Of a stretch of 64,000 nt of DNA, positions 34,919-43,130 are shown piece by piece (within the stretch, counting starts at the first letter, position 1; each line of letters starts with the position of its first letter). The DNA lies in assembly GCA_035307385.1 (NCBI GenBank), contig DATGID010000102.1, positions 173,342-237,341 on the forward strand, read 5' to 3'. The notes under the pieces are model-generated. The model made no database searches and was not told where the DNA came from. It saw nothing but the letters and a program-made list of their open reading frames with translations. The stretch is from DATBHW01 sp035307385 (GTDB lineage Bacteria; Chloroflexota; Ktedonobacteria; Ktedonobacterales; DATBGS01). Position numbers and translations under genes: made by a program.

Positions 34919-36010
34919 TTAATTGCGTTGGCGTGCCGGGCGGCCATCGGCTCCCAACCACCCCCGCGCCAGCAGCAGTTCCGCGTTCAAGATCGACGCT
35001 CCGGCAGCGCCGCGAATCGTGTTATGTCCCAGCACAATGAATTTGTGGCCCAGGATGGGGCAGGGACGCACCCGCCCAACGGTGACGGCCATGCCGCCGC
35101 CAGCGTCGCGGTCGAAGAACGGCTGCGGGCGATCTGGCTCGTCGCGCACCACAATAGGCGGCTGCGGCGCGCTGGGCAGCTTGCGCTCCTGCGGCTCAGC
35201 ACGGAATGCCTGCCAGGCGTCAACCAGATCGGCGCTGGTCACAGCGTCGCGCCCCAGTTCCACCGAGATGCAGGCCAGATGTCCATCGCGCACGGCGACG
35301 CGGTTGCACTGCGCGCTGATCGTCATCGGCGCGGGAGTCACCGCGCCATCTTGATACGCGCCCAGGATTTTTCTAGTCTCGCTCTCGATCTTCTCTTCTT
35401 CGCTGCCGATATAAGGGATGACATTATCGAGCACGTCATAGCTGGCAACGCCCGGATAGCCTGCGCCGGTGATGGCTTGCAGCGTCGTCACCTGAAGGCG
35501 CTTGACGCCAAACGCATCGGCCAGCGGCTTCAGCGCCAGGGCAATCTGAATGGTCGAGCAGTTGCCGTTCGTGACCAGCAGGCCGGGCCAGCCGCGCTTT
35601 TCCTGCTGTTTGGTGAGCAAATCAACGTGGTCGCCGTTGACTTCTGCAATCAGCAGCGGCACATCTTCAGCCATACGATGGCTGCTGGCGTTGCTGAAGA
35701 TGGCGTGGCCGCGCTCGGCCAGCAGCAGTTCGACGCCAGCGGCGACCGAGGCAGGCAGCGCCGAAAACACGACTGGCGCGTCGAACTCGGCATCTGGCGC
35801 GACCACCGGCAGATCGAGGACGGCGCGCGGCGGCGCGGATGGCAGCCGCCAGGTCACGGCGTCGCCATAGCGCTGATTTGCGCTGCGCTCCGAGCCAGCC
35901 ACAACAGCGACCTCGAACCAGGGATGCTCAGCGAGCAGGCTGATGAACCGCTGGCCGACCATGCCGGTGGCCCCCAGCACGGCAACCGGAATGCGGGCTG
36001 TGTTCGACAT
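34919..36010 (-). CDS. asd: Aspartate-semialdehyde dehydrogenase
   Basis: 363 residues from 'MSNTARIPVAVLGATGMVGQ' ('aaagga' nine bases upstream; ATG codons slightly upstream are less likely). N-terminal NADP fold 'GATGMVGQRF'; catalytic Cys in 'TNGNCSTIQ'; 'QAITGAGYPG' and 'NVIPYIGSEEEK' place it in the archaeal/fungal-like branch of the family. It reduces aspartyl phosphate to the semialdehyde, following LysC. Upstream lysC ends 20 bp earlier. Confidence 0.95.
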   Translation of the reverse strand: MSNTARIPVAVLGATGMVGQRFISLLAEHPWFEVAVVAGSERSANQRYGDAVTWRLPSAPPRAVLDLPVVAPDAEFDAPVVFSALPASVAAGVELLLAERGHAIFSNASSHRMAEDVPLLIAEVNGDHVDLLTKQQEKRGWPGLLVTNGNCSTIQIALALKPLADAFGVKRLQVTTLQAITGAGYPGVASYDVLDNVIPYIGSEEEKIESETRKILGAYQDGAVTPAPMTISAQCNRVAVRDGHLACISVELGRDAVTSADLVDAWQAFRAEPQERKLPSAPQPPIVVRDEPDRPQPFFDRDAGGGMAVTVGRVRPCPILGHKFIVLGHNTIRGAAGASILNAELLLARGWLGADGRPARQRN

Positions 36011-36030
36011 ATGCATCATTCCTTTGCTTT

Positions 36031-37479
36031 TCACGAGGGCGATGTCATCCAGCGCCGCTCCGACTCTTCGTTATCATCAAGCGCGTGACTTACTACGCTT
36101 GCGCTCACTGTCAGCGCCTCCTGGCGCAGCGCCGCCTCGATCACCTCGCGGTGTATGCTGCGGATGGCCCGCTCCAGTTCGCCTTCGTGCAGCACAAAGC
36201 TCAGCGCGGCAGGGCCAACCGTCTGCACCAGCGGCGTCAGCGCTTCAGCCGCCAGCGCCTGCTGCACCTGCGTCAGCGCCACGCTGCCCAATTCCTCGCC
36301 AATCAGCGTGCACAGCGCCAGCCCTTCGTGGACGCCGATGCTGCTGATCTGCCCTTGCGCGCGTTCGGCGGCGAACTCCCGCGTCAACTGCTCCAGCGCG
36401 CCTTGCGCCTGCGCGGCATTGACGATGATTTGCGGGTCATAGCCTGTACCGGGGTGCACCGAAAGCACCATCTCGATGCCCGCGCCCGTCATGGCCTGGC
36501 ACATGCGCCCGAACAGATGCGGCACCTCCGGCAAGCCGTCGCCCGCGAAGACAATCGCGGCCAGGTGCCGCCGCCCGGTGATCGCCTGTGCCGCGCCGCG
36601 TGTCGTGCCGTTGTGTTCGGCAATCAGCGTGCCCAGATGCTCCGGGCGAAAGGTGTTGCGCACGCGCAGCGGAATGCCCTGCCGCGCCACCGGAGCCACC
36701 GACTTGGGGTGCAGCACTTTCGCGCCCGAATATGAGAGCCGCCCGGCCATGCGCGGCGAAACCGCATGCAGAATCTGTGCCTCCTCGACGATGCGCGGGT
36801 CGGCGCTCAGCAATCCATCCACATCAGTATAAATCCAGCAGGCGTCGGCGTCCAACGCTGCCGCCAGCAGCGTGGCCGAATAATCCGAGCCGCCGCGCCC
36901 CAGCGTGGTGATGCGGCCATCGGGCATCCGCGCGATAAACCCTGGCGCAACCAATATGCCCTCGCCCGCCTCTGCCAGCGCTTCTTCAGCCAGGCGGCGC
37001 GTTGCGTCGTCCAGCGGCAGCGCGTGCTCGTCGGTGGCAATGATCGGAGCGTCCCAGGGCAGCGCGGGCTGCCCCCGCGTCTGCAATGCGCCCGCCACCA
37101 GCGTCACGGCCAGCCGCTCGCCCCACGAAACCAGCACATCGCTGCTGGCCCCTGTGGGGTTCTGCTTCACCGGGAAGTGTTCAATGGTGGCGCGCAGCCG
37201 CTCCAGTTTGTCGTAGAGCGCCGACCAGTCAGCCTCAGGATTGATAGCCAGAGCGGCATCGTGATGCCGCTGCGCCAGCGCGGCAAACTGGCTCTCGCAA
37301 GCATCCCTATCACCAAGCGCAGCCACGCGCCCCAGCGCCAGCAGCGCGTCGGTCACGCCCGACATCGCCGAGGTGATGACCACCGGCTGCTGGTCGCGAT
37401 GGGCCAGGACGATTCCGGCCACGTGCAGGATGCGCTCGCCCGAGCCAACCGACGTGCCGCCAAACTTCATGACTAGCAT
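36031..37479 (-). CDS. lysC: Aspartate kinase
   Basis: 482 residues. The amino-acid kinase domain begins with 'VMKFGGTSVGSGERI' and has 'VSWGERLAVTLVAGAL' and 'TLGRGGSDYSATLLAAALD'; a C-terminal pair of ACT domains (~310-460) should bind the feedback amino acid, including 'VLSVHPGTGYDPQIIV'. The ATG at 37479 has 'ggagg' seven bases upstream and overlaps the thrBC stop by 7 bp. With lysine made by the aminoadipate route nearby, this kinase probably serves threonine and methionine. Gene symbol is by enzyme convention. Confidence 0.94.
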   Translation of the reverse strand: MLVMKFGGTSVGSGERILHVAGIVLAHRDQQPVVITSAMSGVTDALLALGRVAALGDRDACESQFAALAQRHHDAALAINPEADWSALYDKLERLRATIEHFPVKQNPTGASSDVLVSWGERLAVTLVAGALQTRGQPALPWDAPIIATDEHALPLDDATRRLAEEALAEAGEGILVAPGFIARMPDGRITTLGRGGSDYSATLLAAALDADACWIYTDVDGLLSADPRIVEEAQILHAVSPRMAGRLSYSGAKVLHPKSVAPVARQGIPLRVRNTFRPEHLGTLIAEHNGTTRGAAQAITGRRHLAAIVFAGDGLPEVPHLFGRMCQAMTGAGIEMVLSVHPGTGYDPQIIVNAAQAQGALEQLTREFAAERAQGQISSIGVHEGLALCTLIGEELGSVALTQVQQALAAEALTPLVQTVGPAALSFVLHEGELERAIRSIHREVIEAALRQEALTVSASVVSHALDDNEESERRWMTSPS

Positions 37480-39701
37480 GCCGCCACCTCCACGGCCACC
37501 GCTGCGGCCTCTTGCGCCAGTGTGATCGACGCCGGGTCTTTGAGCATGCTGCCCGTGAGGACGGCGACAACGCGCGCATCCGGCGCAATCACGCCGCTGG
37601 CGACAAGCTGGCGCGTTCCGGCCACCGACGCCGCCGAGGCCGGTTCGCAGCCAATGCCCGCGCGGTCGATCATCGCCTTGGCCCGCAAAATCTCGTCGTC
37701 GGTCACCTGGGCCACGACGCCGTTCGTCGCCTGAATGACCGTTCGGGCACGGGCGAAGCTGACCGGGTTGCCGATGTTGATCGCCGTCGCCAGCGTGGAG
37801 GCTTTGACCGGCTCGAACGCGGCGAAGCCGTCCTGATAGCTGCGATAGAACGGATTGGCCCCGCTGGCCTGCACCGAGGCGATGCGCGGCAGCCGCGAGA
37901 TCAGCCCAAGCTGATAGGCGCGCAGCAGGCCCATGCCCAGCGCCGAGGTGTTGCCCAGGTTGCCCGCTGGCAAGACAACCCAGTCAGGCGCGTCCCAGCC
38001 AAGCTGCTGCGCCAGTTCAAATGCCAGCGATTGCTGGCCGAGAATGCGAAACGGATTGAGCGAATTTAGCAGATAAATGCCCTGCTCCAGACACATGCGC
38101 TCGACATCCTGCATGGCCTGGTCGAAGTCTCCGGCGATGTGCTGAATCTCCGCGCCATAGCCAATGGCCTGGCTCAGCTTGCCGTGCGCCACCTTGCCCT
38201 CCGGCAGCAAGACGATTGCGCGCATCCCCGCCTGCGCGGCGTAAGACGCCATCGAGGCCGACGTATTGCCGGTGGAGGCGCAGGCCACCGCCGACGCGCC
38301 CAGCCATTTGGCGATGCTGACGCCTACCGTCATGCCGCGATCTTTGAACGAGCCGGTGGGATTTTCGCCTTCGTGCTTCAGCCAGAGCCGATTCAGCCCC
38401 ACGAACTCCCCGATGCGCTGATGCCCACCATCGGCCTGGTCGCGCCCAACCGGATAGAGGTTCGTCTGCCCTTCGGGTCGGCAGACCGGCACAACCTCCG
38501 GCAGCGGCAGCAGCAGTTCACGGAAGCGCCAGACCCCGCTGCGATTCAGCGGCGCGACCGAGCCAAGCCGCTCGTCAAACAGACGCTTCCAAGAGACAGC
38601 GTCGCGCTCAGCCCCCACGGAGCCAAGCGCGACATCCAGCGGATTCCCACACGCGCAGCGATAATCCTGGCGCTCCAGCGCGTAAAAGCGCGCGCATTCG
38701 GGGCAGGAAAGCGCGGGCTGAACCTCTGCCAGCGCGCCAACGCTCACCGACGCGCCCTGCGCTTCCGGCGCGACGATCAACACTCGTCCCTCGATTTCAA
38801 GCTCGGCGGCGCGGCGGGCCAGCGCGGCGGCCACCGCTTCGGCGTTATCTTTTGCCAGCGCCAGGATGGTCGGGCCGCCGCCAGACAGGCACGCGCCCTG
38901 CGCCCCGGCGTCGCGCGCCGCCTCCAGCAGATCGGGAAGCTGTGGGAAAAGCTGAGCGCGATACGGCTCGTGGAAGCAGTCGCGCATGGCAAGGTTCAGC
39001 GCGTCCAGATCGCCCGTCGCCAGCGAGGCCAGCAGCAGCGCCAGCCGTCCCGAGTTTGCTACCGCGTCGGCGCGGCTGTAGCGCTCCGGCAGCAGCTTGC
39101 GTCCGGCCACCGTGTCCATCGAAAACGTGGGCACAAACAGCACCGCGCGCAGCCCCTCAGGCAGGGGCACGCGAATTGCCCGCCAGGCATCATGCTGCTG
39201 ATCTCTGACCGTAACGACCAATCCGCCCAACAAGGCAGCGGCCACATTATCGGCGTGCGTGCCATGCTCCAGCGCCACGGTGGCATCCAGCAGGTCTTGC
39301 CGCTGCTCTGCCGAAGGCAAGCGCCCGGCCAGCGCTTCCGCTGCCAGCACACCGCCCACCACTGCCGTGGCGCTGCTGCCCAGACCACGCCCCGGCGGCA
39401 CACCGATGCTCATACGGATACGGGTAGCAGGGACGGCCATCTGCCGGGCGGCTAGTTGGGTGGTGAAAGCGTGATAGAAGAGGTTCTGGGCATCGTCGGG
39501 CAGCGACGCGATGGCGGGGTCGTCGCCCCAGGCGGAGGTGATTTCAATGGCGGGCCGATAGTCTGCCGGGGCAGCTACCGAGAGGACTTCAACCTCGAAC
39601 GTCGACGAGAGGTTCAACGCCATGCCCAGGCAATCGAAGCCTGGGCCAAGGTTGGCGCTTGTAGCGGGCACGCGCACGCTGATACGCGACGGGACGGACA
39701 T
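37473..39701 (-). CDS. thrBC: Homoserine kinase-threonine synthase fusion protein
   Basis: 742 residues in one uninterrupted frame. Residues 1-~312 are a GHMP homoserine kinase: 'VRVPATSANLGPGFDCLG', ATP loop 'PPGRGLGSSATAVVGG' (~102-117), 'LSGGGPTILAL'. Residues ~330-742 are threonine synthase: zinc ribbon C333/C336/C349/C351, then PLP lysine K453 in 'NPTGSFKDRGMT', phosphate loop 'ACASTGNTSASMASYAA'. The two enzymes act in succession: homoserine to O-phosphohomoserine to threonine. The usual state is separate genes. First gene of the operon, behind a leader with a terminator-like hairpin and a Thr-rich ORF. Confidence 0.93.
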   Translation of the reverse strand: MSVPSRISVRVPATSANLGPGFDCLGMALNLSSTFEVEVLSVAAPADYRPAIEITSAWGDDPAIASLPDDAQNLFYHAFTTQLAARQMAVPATRIRMSIGVPPGRGLGSSATAVVGGVLAAEALAGRLPSAEQRQDLLDATVALEHGTHADNVAAALLGGLVVTVRDQQHDAWRAIRVPLPEGLRAVLFVPTFSMDTVAGRKLLPERYSRADAVANSGRLALLLASLATGDLDALNLAMRDCFHEPYRAQLFPQLPDLLEAARDAGAQGACLSGGGPTILALAKDNAEAVAAALARRAAELEIEGRVLIVAPEAQGASVSVGALAEVQPALSCPECARFYALERQDYRCACGNPLDVALGSVGAERDAVSWKRLFDERLGSVAPLNRSGVWRFRELLLPLPEVVPVCRPEGQTNLYPVGRDQADGGHQRIGEFVGLNRLWLKHEGENPTGSFKDRGMTVGVSIAKWLGASAVACASTGNTSASMASYAAQAGMRAIVLLPEGKVAHGKLSQAIGYGAEIQHIAGDFDQAMQDVERMCLEQGIYLLNSLNPFRILGQQSLAFELAQQLGWDAPDWVVLPAGNLGNTSALGMGLLRAYQLGLISRLPRIASVQASGANPFYRSYQDGFAAFEPVKASTLATAINIGNPVSFARARTVIQATNGVVAQVTDDEILRAKAMIDRAGIGCEPASAASVAGTRQLVASGVIAPDARVVAVLTGSMLKDPASITLAQEAAAVAVEVAAC

Positions 39702-39897
39702 ACACTTTCATCCTTTGCTGACATGATCTGTGACTTTCCCGGCCAGTAACGAGGTCGGGATTTCCGGTACGCACCCTGAGCATCGCCTGCCCAGGGTTGG
39801 TAGTGGTCGTGGGCAGATCAGTGAGCAAATAGATAGCGCCGCCGGTGGTGAACCGGCGGATATGTTCCTCCTCGCGTGGCAGGTAAGCCAATCGCAT
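39589..39897 (-). CDS. Possible Thr-rich leader peptide of the thr operon
   Basis: 102 codons from an ATG at 39897 ('gagggg' eight bases upstream). The first half has Thr-dense stretches ('RRFTTGGAIYLLTDLPTTTT'); the four consecutive Thr codons lie in the loop of a hairpin with arms ctgccca/tgggcag. The frame runs 113 bases into thrB before stopping, so translation of this peptide and of thrB would interfere. It may be an attenuation-like sensor of charged tRNA-Thr, or a chance ORF. Second half has no protein-like features. Confidence 0.35.
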   Translation of the reverse strand: MRLAYLPREEEHIRRFTTGGAIYLLTDLPTTTTNPGQAMLRVRTGNPDLVTGRESHRSCQQRMKVYVRPVAYQRARARYKRQPWPRLRLPGHGVEPLVDVRG

Positions 39898-39909
39898 GCG
39901 TATAACCCC

Positions 39910-39960
39910 TCAAACAACAAAAAGGCCCTTCATCCCCAACATGGGAACGAAGAGCAGCAC
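39910..39960 (-). CDS. Possible 16-aa hydrophobic leader peptide
   Basis: GTG at 39960, with 'ggag' five bases upstream, reads MLLFVPMLGMKGLFVV and stops at 39910. It overlaps the terminator-like hairpin at 39928-39952, so its translation would disrupt that hairpin. Speculative. Confidence 0.25.
   Translation of the reverse strand: MLLFVPMLGMKGLFVV
39919..39952 (-). terminator. Attenuator-like terminator in the thr leader
   Basis: Minus strand: 10-bp stem (39952-39943 with 39937-39928, two wobble pairs), 5-nt loop, then ggcc and five T (39923-39919). It lies ~25 nt after the inferred transcription start and before thrB, so it can control the operon. Confidence 0.6.
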
Positions 39961-39984
39961 TGCTTCTCCGAAATGGACAGCAGG

Positions 39985-40013
39985 AGTATAACATGAAAAT
40001 CTCGCTTTTGCAA
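39985..40013 (-). promoter_or_regulatory. Promoter of the thrBC-lysC-asd-pheA operon
   Basis: Minus strand: TTGCAA (40013-40008), 17 bp, TATACT (39990-39985). Confidence 0.7.
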
Positions 40014-40057
40014 GAGGGAGAAACCGGCGAATGGTTCTCTTCGCGCATCTTCCCGCA

Positions 40058-40075
40058 GTGTGAACTACTTCACAC
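40058..40075. promoter_or_regulatory. Palindrome between divergent thr operon and WD40 gene
   Basis: gtgtgaa-ctac-ttcacac, a perfect 7-bp inverted repeat, followed at 40082 by a related half-site 'tgtgaa'. Possible operator; no regulator assigned. Confidence 0.35.
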
Positions 40076-40179
40076 CCCGCTTGTGAACTGCTTCATTTTT
40101 TTCCACCCCGGCAGCGTGTATACTTGCCTTGCCTCCTACTGCTGAGTTAATAACCCTTCCCGAAGGGAGGGACAAGGCG

Positions 40180-41285
40180 ATGAAGTCAGAACTCTGCGCG
40201 CAGTGCGGCCAGCCCTTGCCGCGCAAACAGCGTGTCTCGCGCTGGGCGCTGATCGCGCTGGCGTTTCTGGCGGGCCTGGCGCTCGCCGCTGGCGTTCAGC
40301 CCTTGTGGCTGCTGGCGCACCGCGCGCAGCCGTCTGCTCCGGCGGCGCAGGGCACGCCTCACCCAAGCCTGAATACGACCCCAGCGCCCCCCGCCATACC
40401 ACAGGGGACCCTCTTGCTGGACTATCGCGGCCATACCGATCATGTCACCAGCGTAGCCTGGTCGCCAGACGGCCAGCGCATCGCGTCCGCCAGCAAAGAT
40501 GGCACGGTGCAGGTGTGGGACACGGCCACCGGCGGCCATGTCCTGACCTATCCCGGCGATGGCTCCTGGGTCTGGACGGTGGCCTGGTCGCCCGATGGCA
40601 AGTTGATCGCTTCCGGCAACTTCAGCGGGGCTGTCGAAGTCTGGGACGCCGCCACCGGCGCGCAGGTCTACACCTATCATGGGCACACCAGTTGGGTCTA
40701 CGCGCTGGCGTGGTCGCCGGACGGCAAACGCATTGCCTCCGGCGACAAAGACGGCACCGTGCAGGTCTGGGACGCCACGACGGGCGCGAACGTCGTCACC
40801 TATCGCGGCCATACGGACATCATCGAGTCGGTGGCCTGGTCACCCGATGGCCGCGCATTGCCTCGGCCAGCGACGACCATACTGTGCAGGTCTGGGACGC
40901 CGCGAGCGGCCAAACACTGCTCACCTATCGCGGCCATACCGATGATGTCTATTACGTCGCCTGGTCGCCCGATGGGACGAAGATCGCCTCGGGCGGCGAT
41001 GATACCACCGTGCAGGTGTGGGACGCCGTCACCGGCCAGACCTTGCTGACCTATCGCGGGCATACCAATTGGGTAGAAGCGATTGCCTGGTCGCCCAACG
41101 GTCGGCTGATCGCTTCAGCCAGCACCGATGACACCGTGCAGGTCTGGGACGCGGCTGATGGCAGCAACGCCTTCGTCTATCGCGGGCACAGCGATTGGGT
41201 CTATACCGTCGCCTGGTCGCCAGATGGCAAGCGCATCGCTTCCGGCTCCTGGGATAACACCGTCCAGGTCTGGGAGGCCGTCTAG
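40180..41285 (+). pseudogene. Membrane-anchored seven-repeat WD40 protein, single-base frameshift
   Basis: Start at 40180 ('gggagg' nine bases upstream). The N-terminus has a 'CAQCG' pair and one transmembrane helix ('ALIALAFLAGLALAAGV'), a Pro/Ala spacer, then seven WD40 repeats ('GHT..V..VAWSPDG..IASAS.D.TVQVWD'). Repeats 1-4 are in one frame and 5-7 in the next: at 40851-40854 the expected 'ggccgccgcatt' reads 'ggccgcgcatt', one base short. Restoring it gives a complete seven-bladed propeller. No slippery site is seen. It could be a recent mutation or an assembly error. Divergent from the thr operon. Confidence 0.8.
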
Positions 41286-41341
41286 GAACGCCTCCCAAGC
41301 CATCGAGAGAGCAGCGTCAGCCACTCGTAGCACAGCTACTG

Positions 41342-41395
41342 GTAGCGCCGCCATCCTGGCGGCCAAACGCTGGCCGCCAGGATGGCGGCGCTGCG
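41342..41395. repeat. Dispersed palindromic repeat, copy 4 (short form)
   Basis: Arms based on 'gtagcgccgccatcctggcg' around a short 'aaacg'-like centre, between the convergent WD40 gene and unknown protein B. It can act as terminator for both. Confidence 0.75.
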
Positions 41396-41399
41396 AGCA

Positions 41400-41855
41400 T
41401 TAGACCACCTTCAGCACCAGCCGCTCGAACTCGGCCAGCGCGCCTGCCTCGCCCAGCCGCGCCGCCAGCGCCGTGTACAGGCTGCGCAGATACAACCCCT
41501 CGGCGGTGAGCAGCCGTTTGCGCGTCTCGCGGCTAATCTCCGTGCGCGGCGTTTCCACCACCCGCCGCGAGGCTTCCAACTCCGTCAGCGTAATGTTGCC
41601 AAGCACTCTCGCGCTCATCAGCGATAAACCGGCTTCGTCGGGGCGCTGGCGATGCACGCTCTGGATGGCCTGCCTGCCATCGTAGCGCGCCGGACGCCGC
41701 CAGGCGCGAATCAGGCTGGTGCGCAGCGGTTCGGGCAGCGGCTCGGCCAGCAGGCGCAGGCCAAACTCGCGGCGCAGCGGGTCGGTGCGGGCATAGCGGT
41801 CAGCACGGTCAGCAGAAAGCATGCGGGAGGCGTGCCACTGGGGATAAAGGGTCAT
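41400..41855 (-). CDS. Paralogous unknown protein B (structured-leader associated)
   Basis: 151 residues, ATG at 41855 with 'aaaggag' upstream. It aligns with protein A (33551-34006) over its whole length at roughly 40 percent identity by eye; best kept are 'PLRRE.GLRLL.E.LPEPLR', 'LIRAWRRP', 'HRQRP.EA' and the C-terminal 'LGEAGALAEFERL'. Differences: N-terminus 'MTLYPQWHASRML', middle loop. Same promoter and leader RNA as A but inverted and 8 kb away. No recognisable domain; soluble, helical. Function unknown. Confidence 0.75.
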   Translation of the reverse strand: MTLYPQWHASRMLSADRADRYARTDPLRREFGLRLLAEPLPEPLRTSLIRAWRRPARYDGRQAIQSVHRQRPDEAGLSLMSARVLGNITLTELEASRRVVETPRTEISRETRKRLLTAEGLYLRSLYTALAARLGEAGALAEFERLVLKVV

Positions 41856-42173
41856 ACAAGGGCGCTCCTTTCGACTTCTGGGTCAAACGACATCAGACGC
41901 CGAAACGGCCCCTTCCTGGGCGACGGCGATGCGAAGCCTTGCCGACAGCAGCAAGCGCAAATGAGCGCCCACTGCCGCCCACAAGTGGCATCCCAGTCTG
42001 ACCAGGAAGAGGCCGCAGAGCAATTACCAACTAGACAGAATTTCCAGTGATAGAATGCCCCAGCCCCATTCCTGGTATCCCCAGGTCTGGGGGGAATGAT
42101 GCGGCGGTGATCGAGTCACCGCCGCGTCATGCCGTTCGACGCGGCTCACACCACACACACATTTGATGCGAGT
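41856..42173 (-). ncRNA. Conserved structured leader RNA, copy B
   Basis: About 318 nt. Its paired parts: a perfect 10-bp hairpin (gcggcggtga arms, about 42107-42131), nested stems around 42050-42096, the 13-bp long-range stem (42014-42002 with 41919-41907), gccg-ttt-cggc and gtc-gttt-gac hairpins near the end, then the ribosome site. Loop and spacer sequences differ from copy A while the stems are kept. Confidence 0.6.
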
Positions 42174-42179
42174 AAGGAG

Positions 42180-42208
42180 AGTATAGCAGGCTGGCTTGCT
42201 CCTGTCAA
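42180..42208 (-). promoter_or_regulatory. Inward promoter of element copy B
   Basis: Minus strand: TTGACA (42208-42203), 17 bp, TATACT (42185-42180), as in copy A. Confidence 0.8.
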
Positions 42209-42233
42209 GCGGCCTAGGACCAATGGAGTAGCA

Positions 42234-42293
42234 TTGGTAGCGCCGCCTTCCAGGCGGCTAAACGTTTAGCCGCCTGGAAGGCGGCGCTACCAA
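42234..42293. repeat. Dispersed palindromic repeat, copy 5 (short form, perfect palindrome)
   Basis: 60-bp perfect palindrome centred on aaacgttt, at the same place relative to promoters as copy 3 in element A. Confidence 0.85.
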
Positions 42294-42303
42294 GAGCAAT
42301 CTC

Positions 42304-42332
42304 TTGCGTCTGCCAGCTTTCCATGCTATACT
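42304..42332 (+). promoter_or_regulatory. Outward promoter of element copy B
   Basis: TTGCGT (42304-42309), 17 bp, TATACT (42327-42332). Downstream ~150 bp are homologous to the region left of 33073, with two 'cccgt.tgggatgg' hairpins. Confidence 0.5.
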
Positions 42333-42478
42333 GGAAGCTCAGCAGTCGGAATGGCCTGCTGCTCCCGTTTGGGATGGAAACAGGCTCAACTTATCGTCTT
42401 TATCAGCCTTGCCGCATGTCGAACCGGCTTGCTGTGCCCGTGTGGGATGGAGTGGGACGATAGGCCGGGCGGTTTTGC

Positions 42479-42702
42479 CCCCAGCCCCGCAGGCGGGAAC
42501 GACTCGGCCTAAGGGCCTGCGGCCACCCTCGTTAGCTGCCAAGGGCACGGCCAAACCCACCTGCGCGGGTTCCCCCAACCCTGGCACGCGCGGCGGTTGC
42601 CCTGGTTACCAACGCTGCGCCCACGCGGGAGGGGAGTCCCTGAAGAGGGACTTGGTGGCCGTAGGCCCTTAGGCCGAGTCGTTCCCGCCTGCGGGGCTGG
42701 GG
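42479..42702. mobile_element. Element bounded by 49-bp inverted repeats
   Basis: Arms 42479-42527 and 42654-42702 are complementary with one mismatch. The ~125-bp middle has no convincing ORF. Looks like a MITE or a long RNA hairpin; part of its arm resembles 32538-32557. Confidence 0.5.
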
Positions 42703-42775
42703 CGTCCTGTTCCGTATGCCGTATCTTCGCCCTACGCCTGTGGGGCTGGCCTTGTCCGTAAGGATTGGAAACGCT

Positions 42776-42864
42776 ATAGCGGATGACTGACCATTCATTC
42801 ATCGAAACGGCTTGTCATGCCCGTGTGCGTAACCAAATAGCGGATGACTGACCGTTCATTCATC
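42776..42864. repeat. Direct repeat of 28 bp, two copies
   Basis: Copies at 42776-42803 and 42837-42864 differ at one base; each starts 'atagcggatgactgacc'. No gene in the region. Confidence 0.6.
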
Positions 42865-42904
42865 CGAAACGCTGCCTGCGCCTCTGGAGATGGAAGCCTC
42901 AGAG

Positions 42905-42945
42905 GTGTAGCGAGTGTAGCGAGTGTAGCGAGTGTAGCGAGTGTA
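42905..42945. repeat. 9-bp tandem repeat, 4.5 units
   Basis: Unit gtgtagcga repeated four times plus five bases. Confidence 0.85.
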
Positions 42946-43033
42946 AAGAGTTGAACCGTTCGGCAGCGCTCTGTAGCCTGGAACACATTAGCGGGCTTAA
43001 CCGAACTTTAGCAGAAATCCACGCCGAACGGGG

Positions 43034-43062
43034 TTGACAAGAGGCGAAATGCCAGGTATACT
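43034..43062 (+). promoter_or_regulatory. Promoter of the ilv-leu operon
   Basis: TTGACA (43034-43039), 17 bp, TATACT (43057-43062). A small hairpin (aacccgga arms at 43075-43082 and 43090-43097) opens the leader. Confidence 0.8.
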
Positions 43063-43130
43063 CCTAGACAATGAAACCCGGAGATGTCCTCCGGGTTCCT
43101 GATTGACCGCACATTGATGGTGGAGGCTGT

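Noticed and set aside
42905..42945. Possible CRISPR-like repeat array
   Set aside because: Unit is only 9 bp, with no spacers and no cas genes; a simple tandem repeat.
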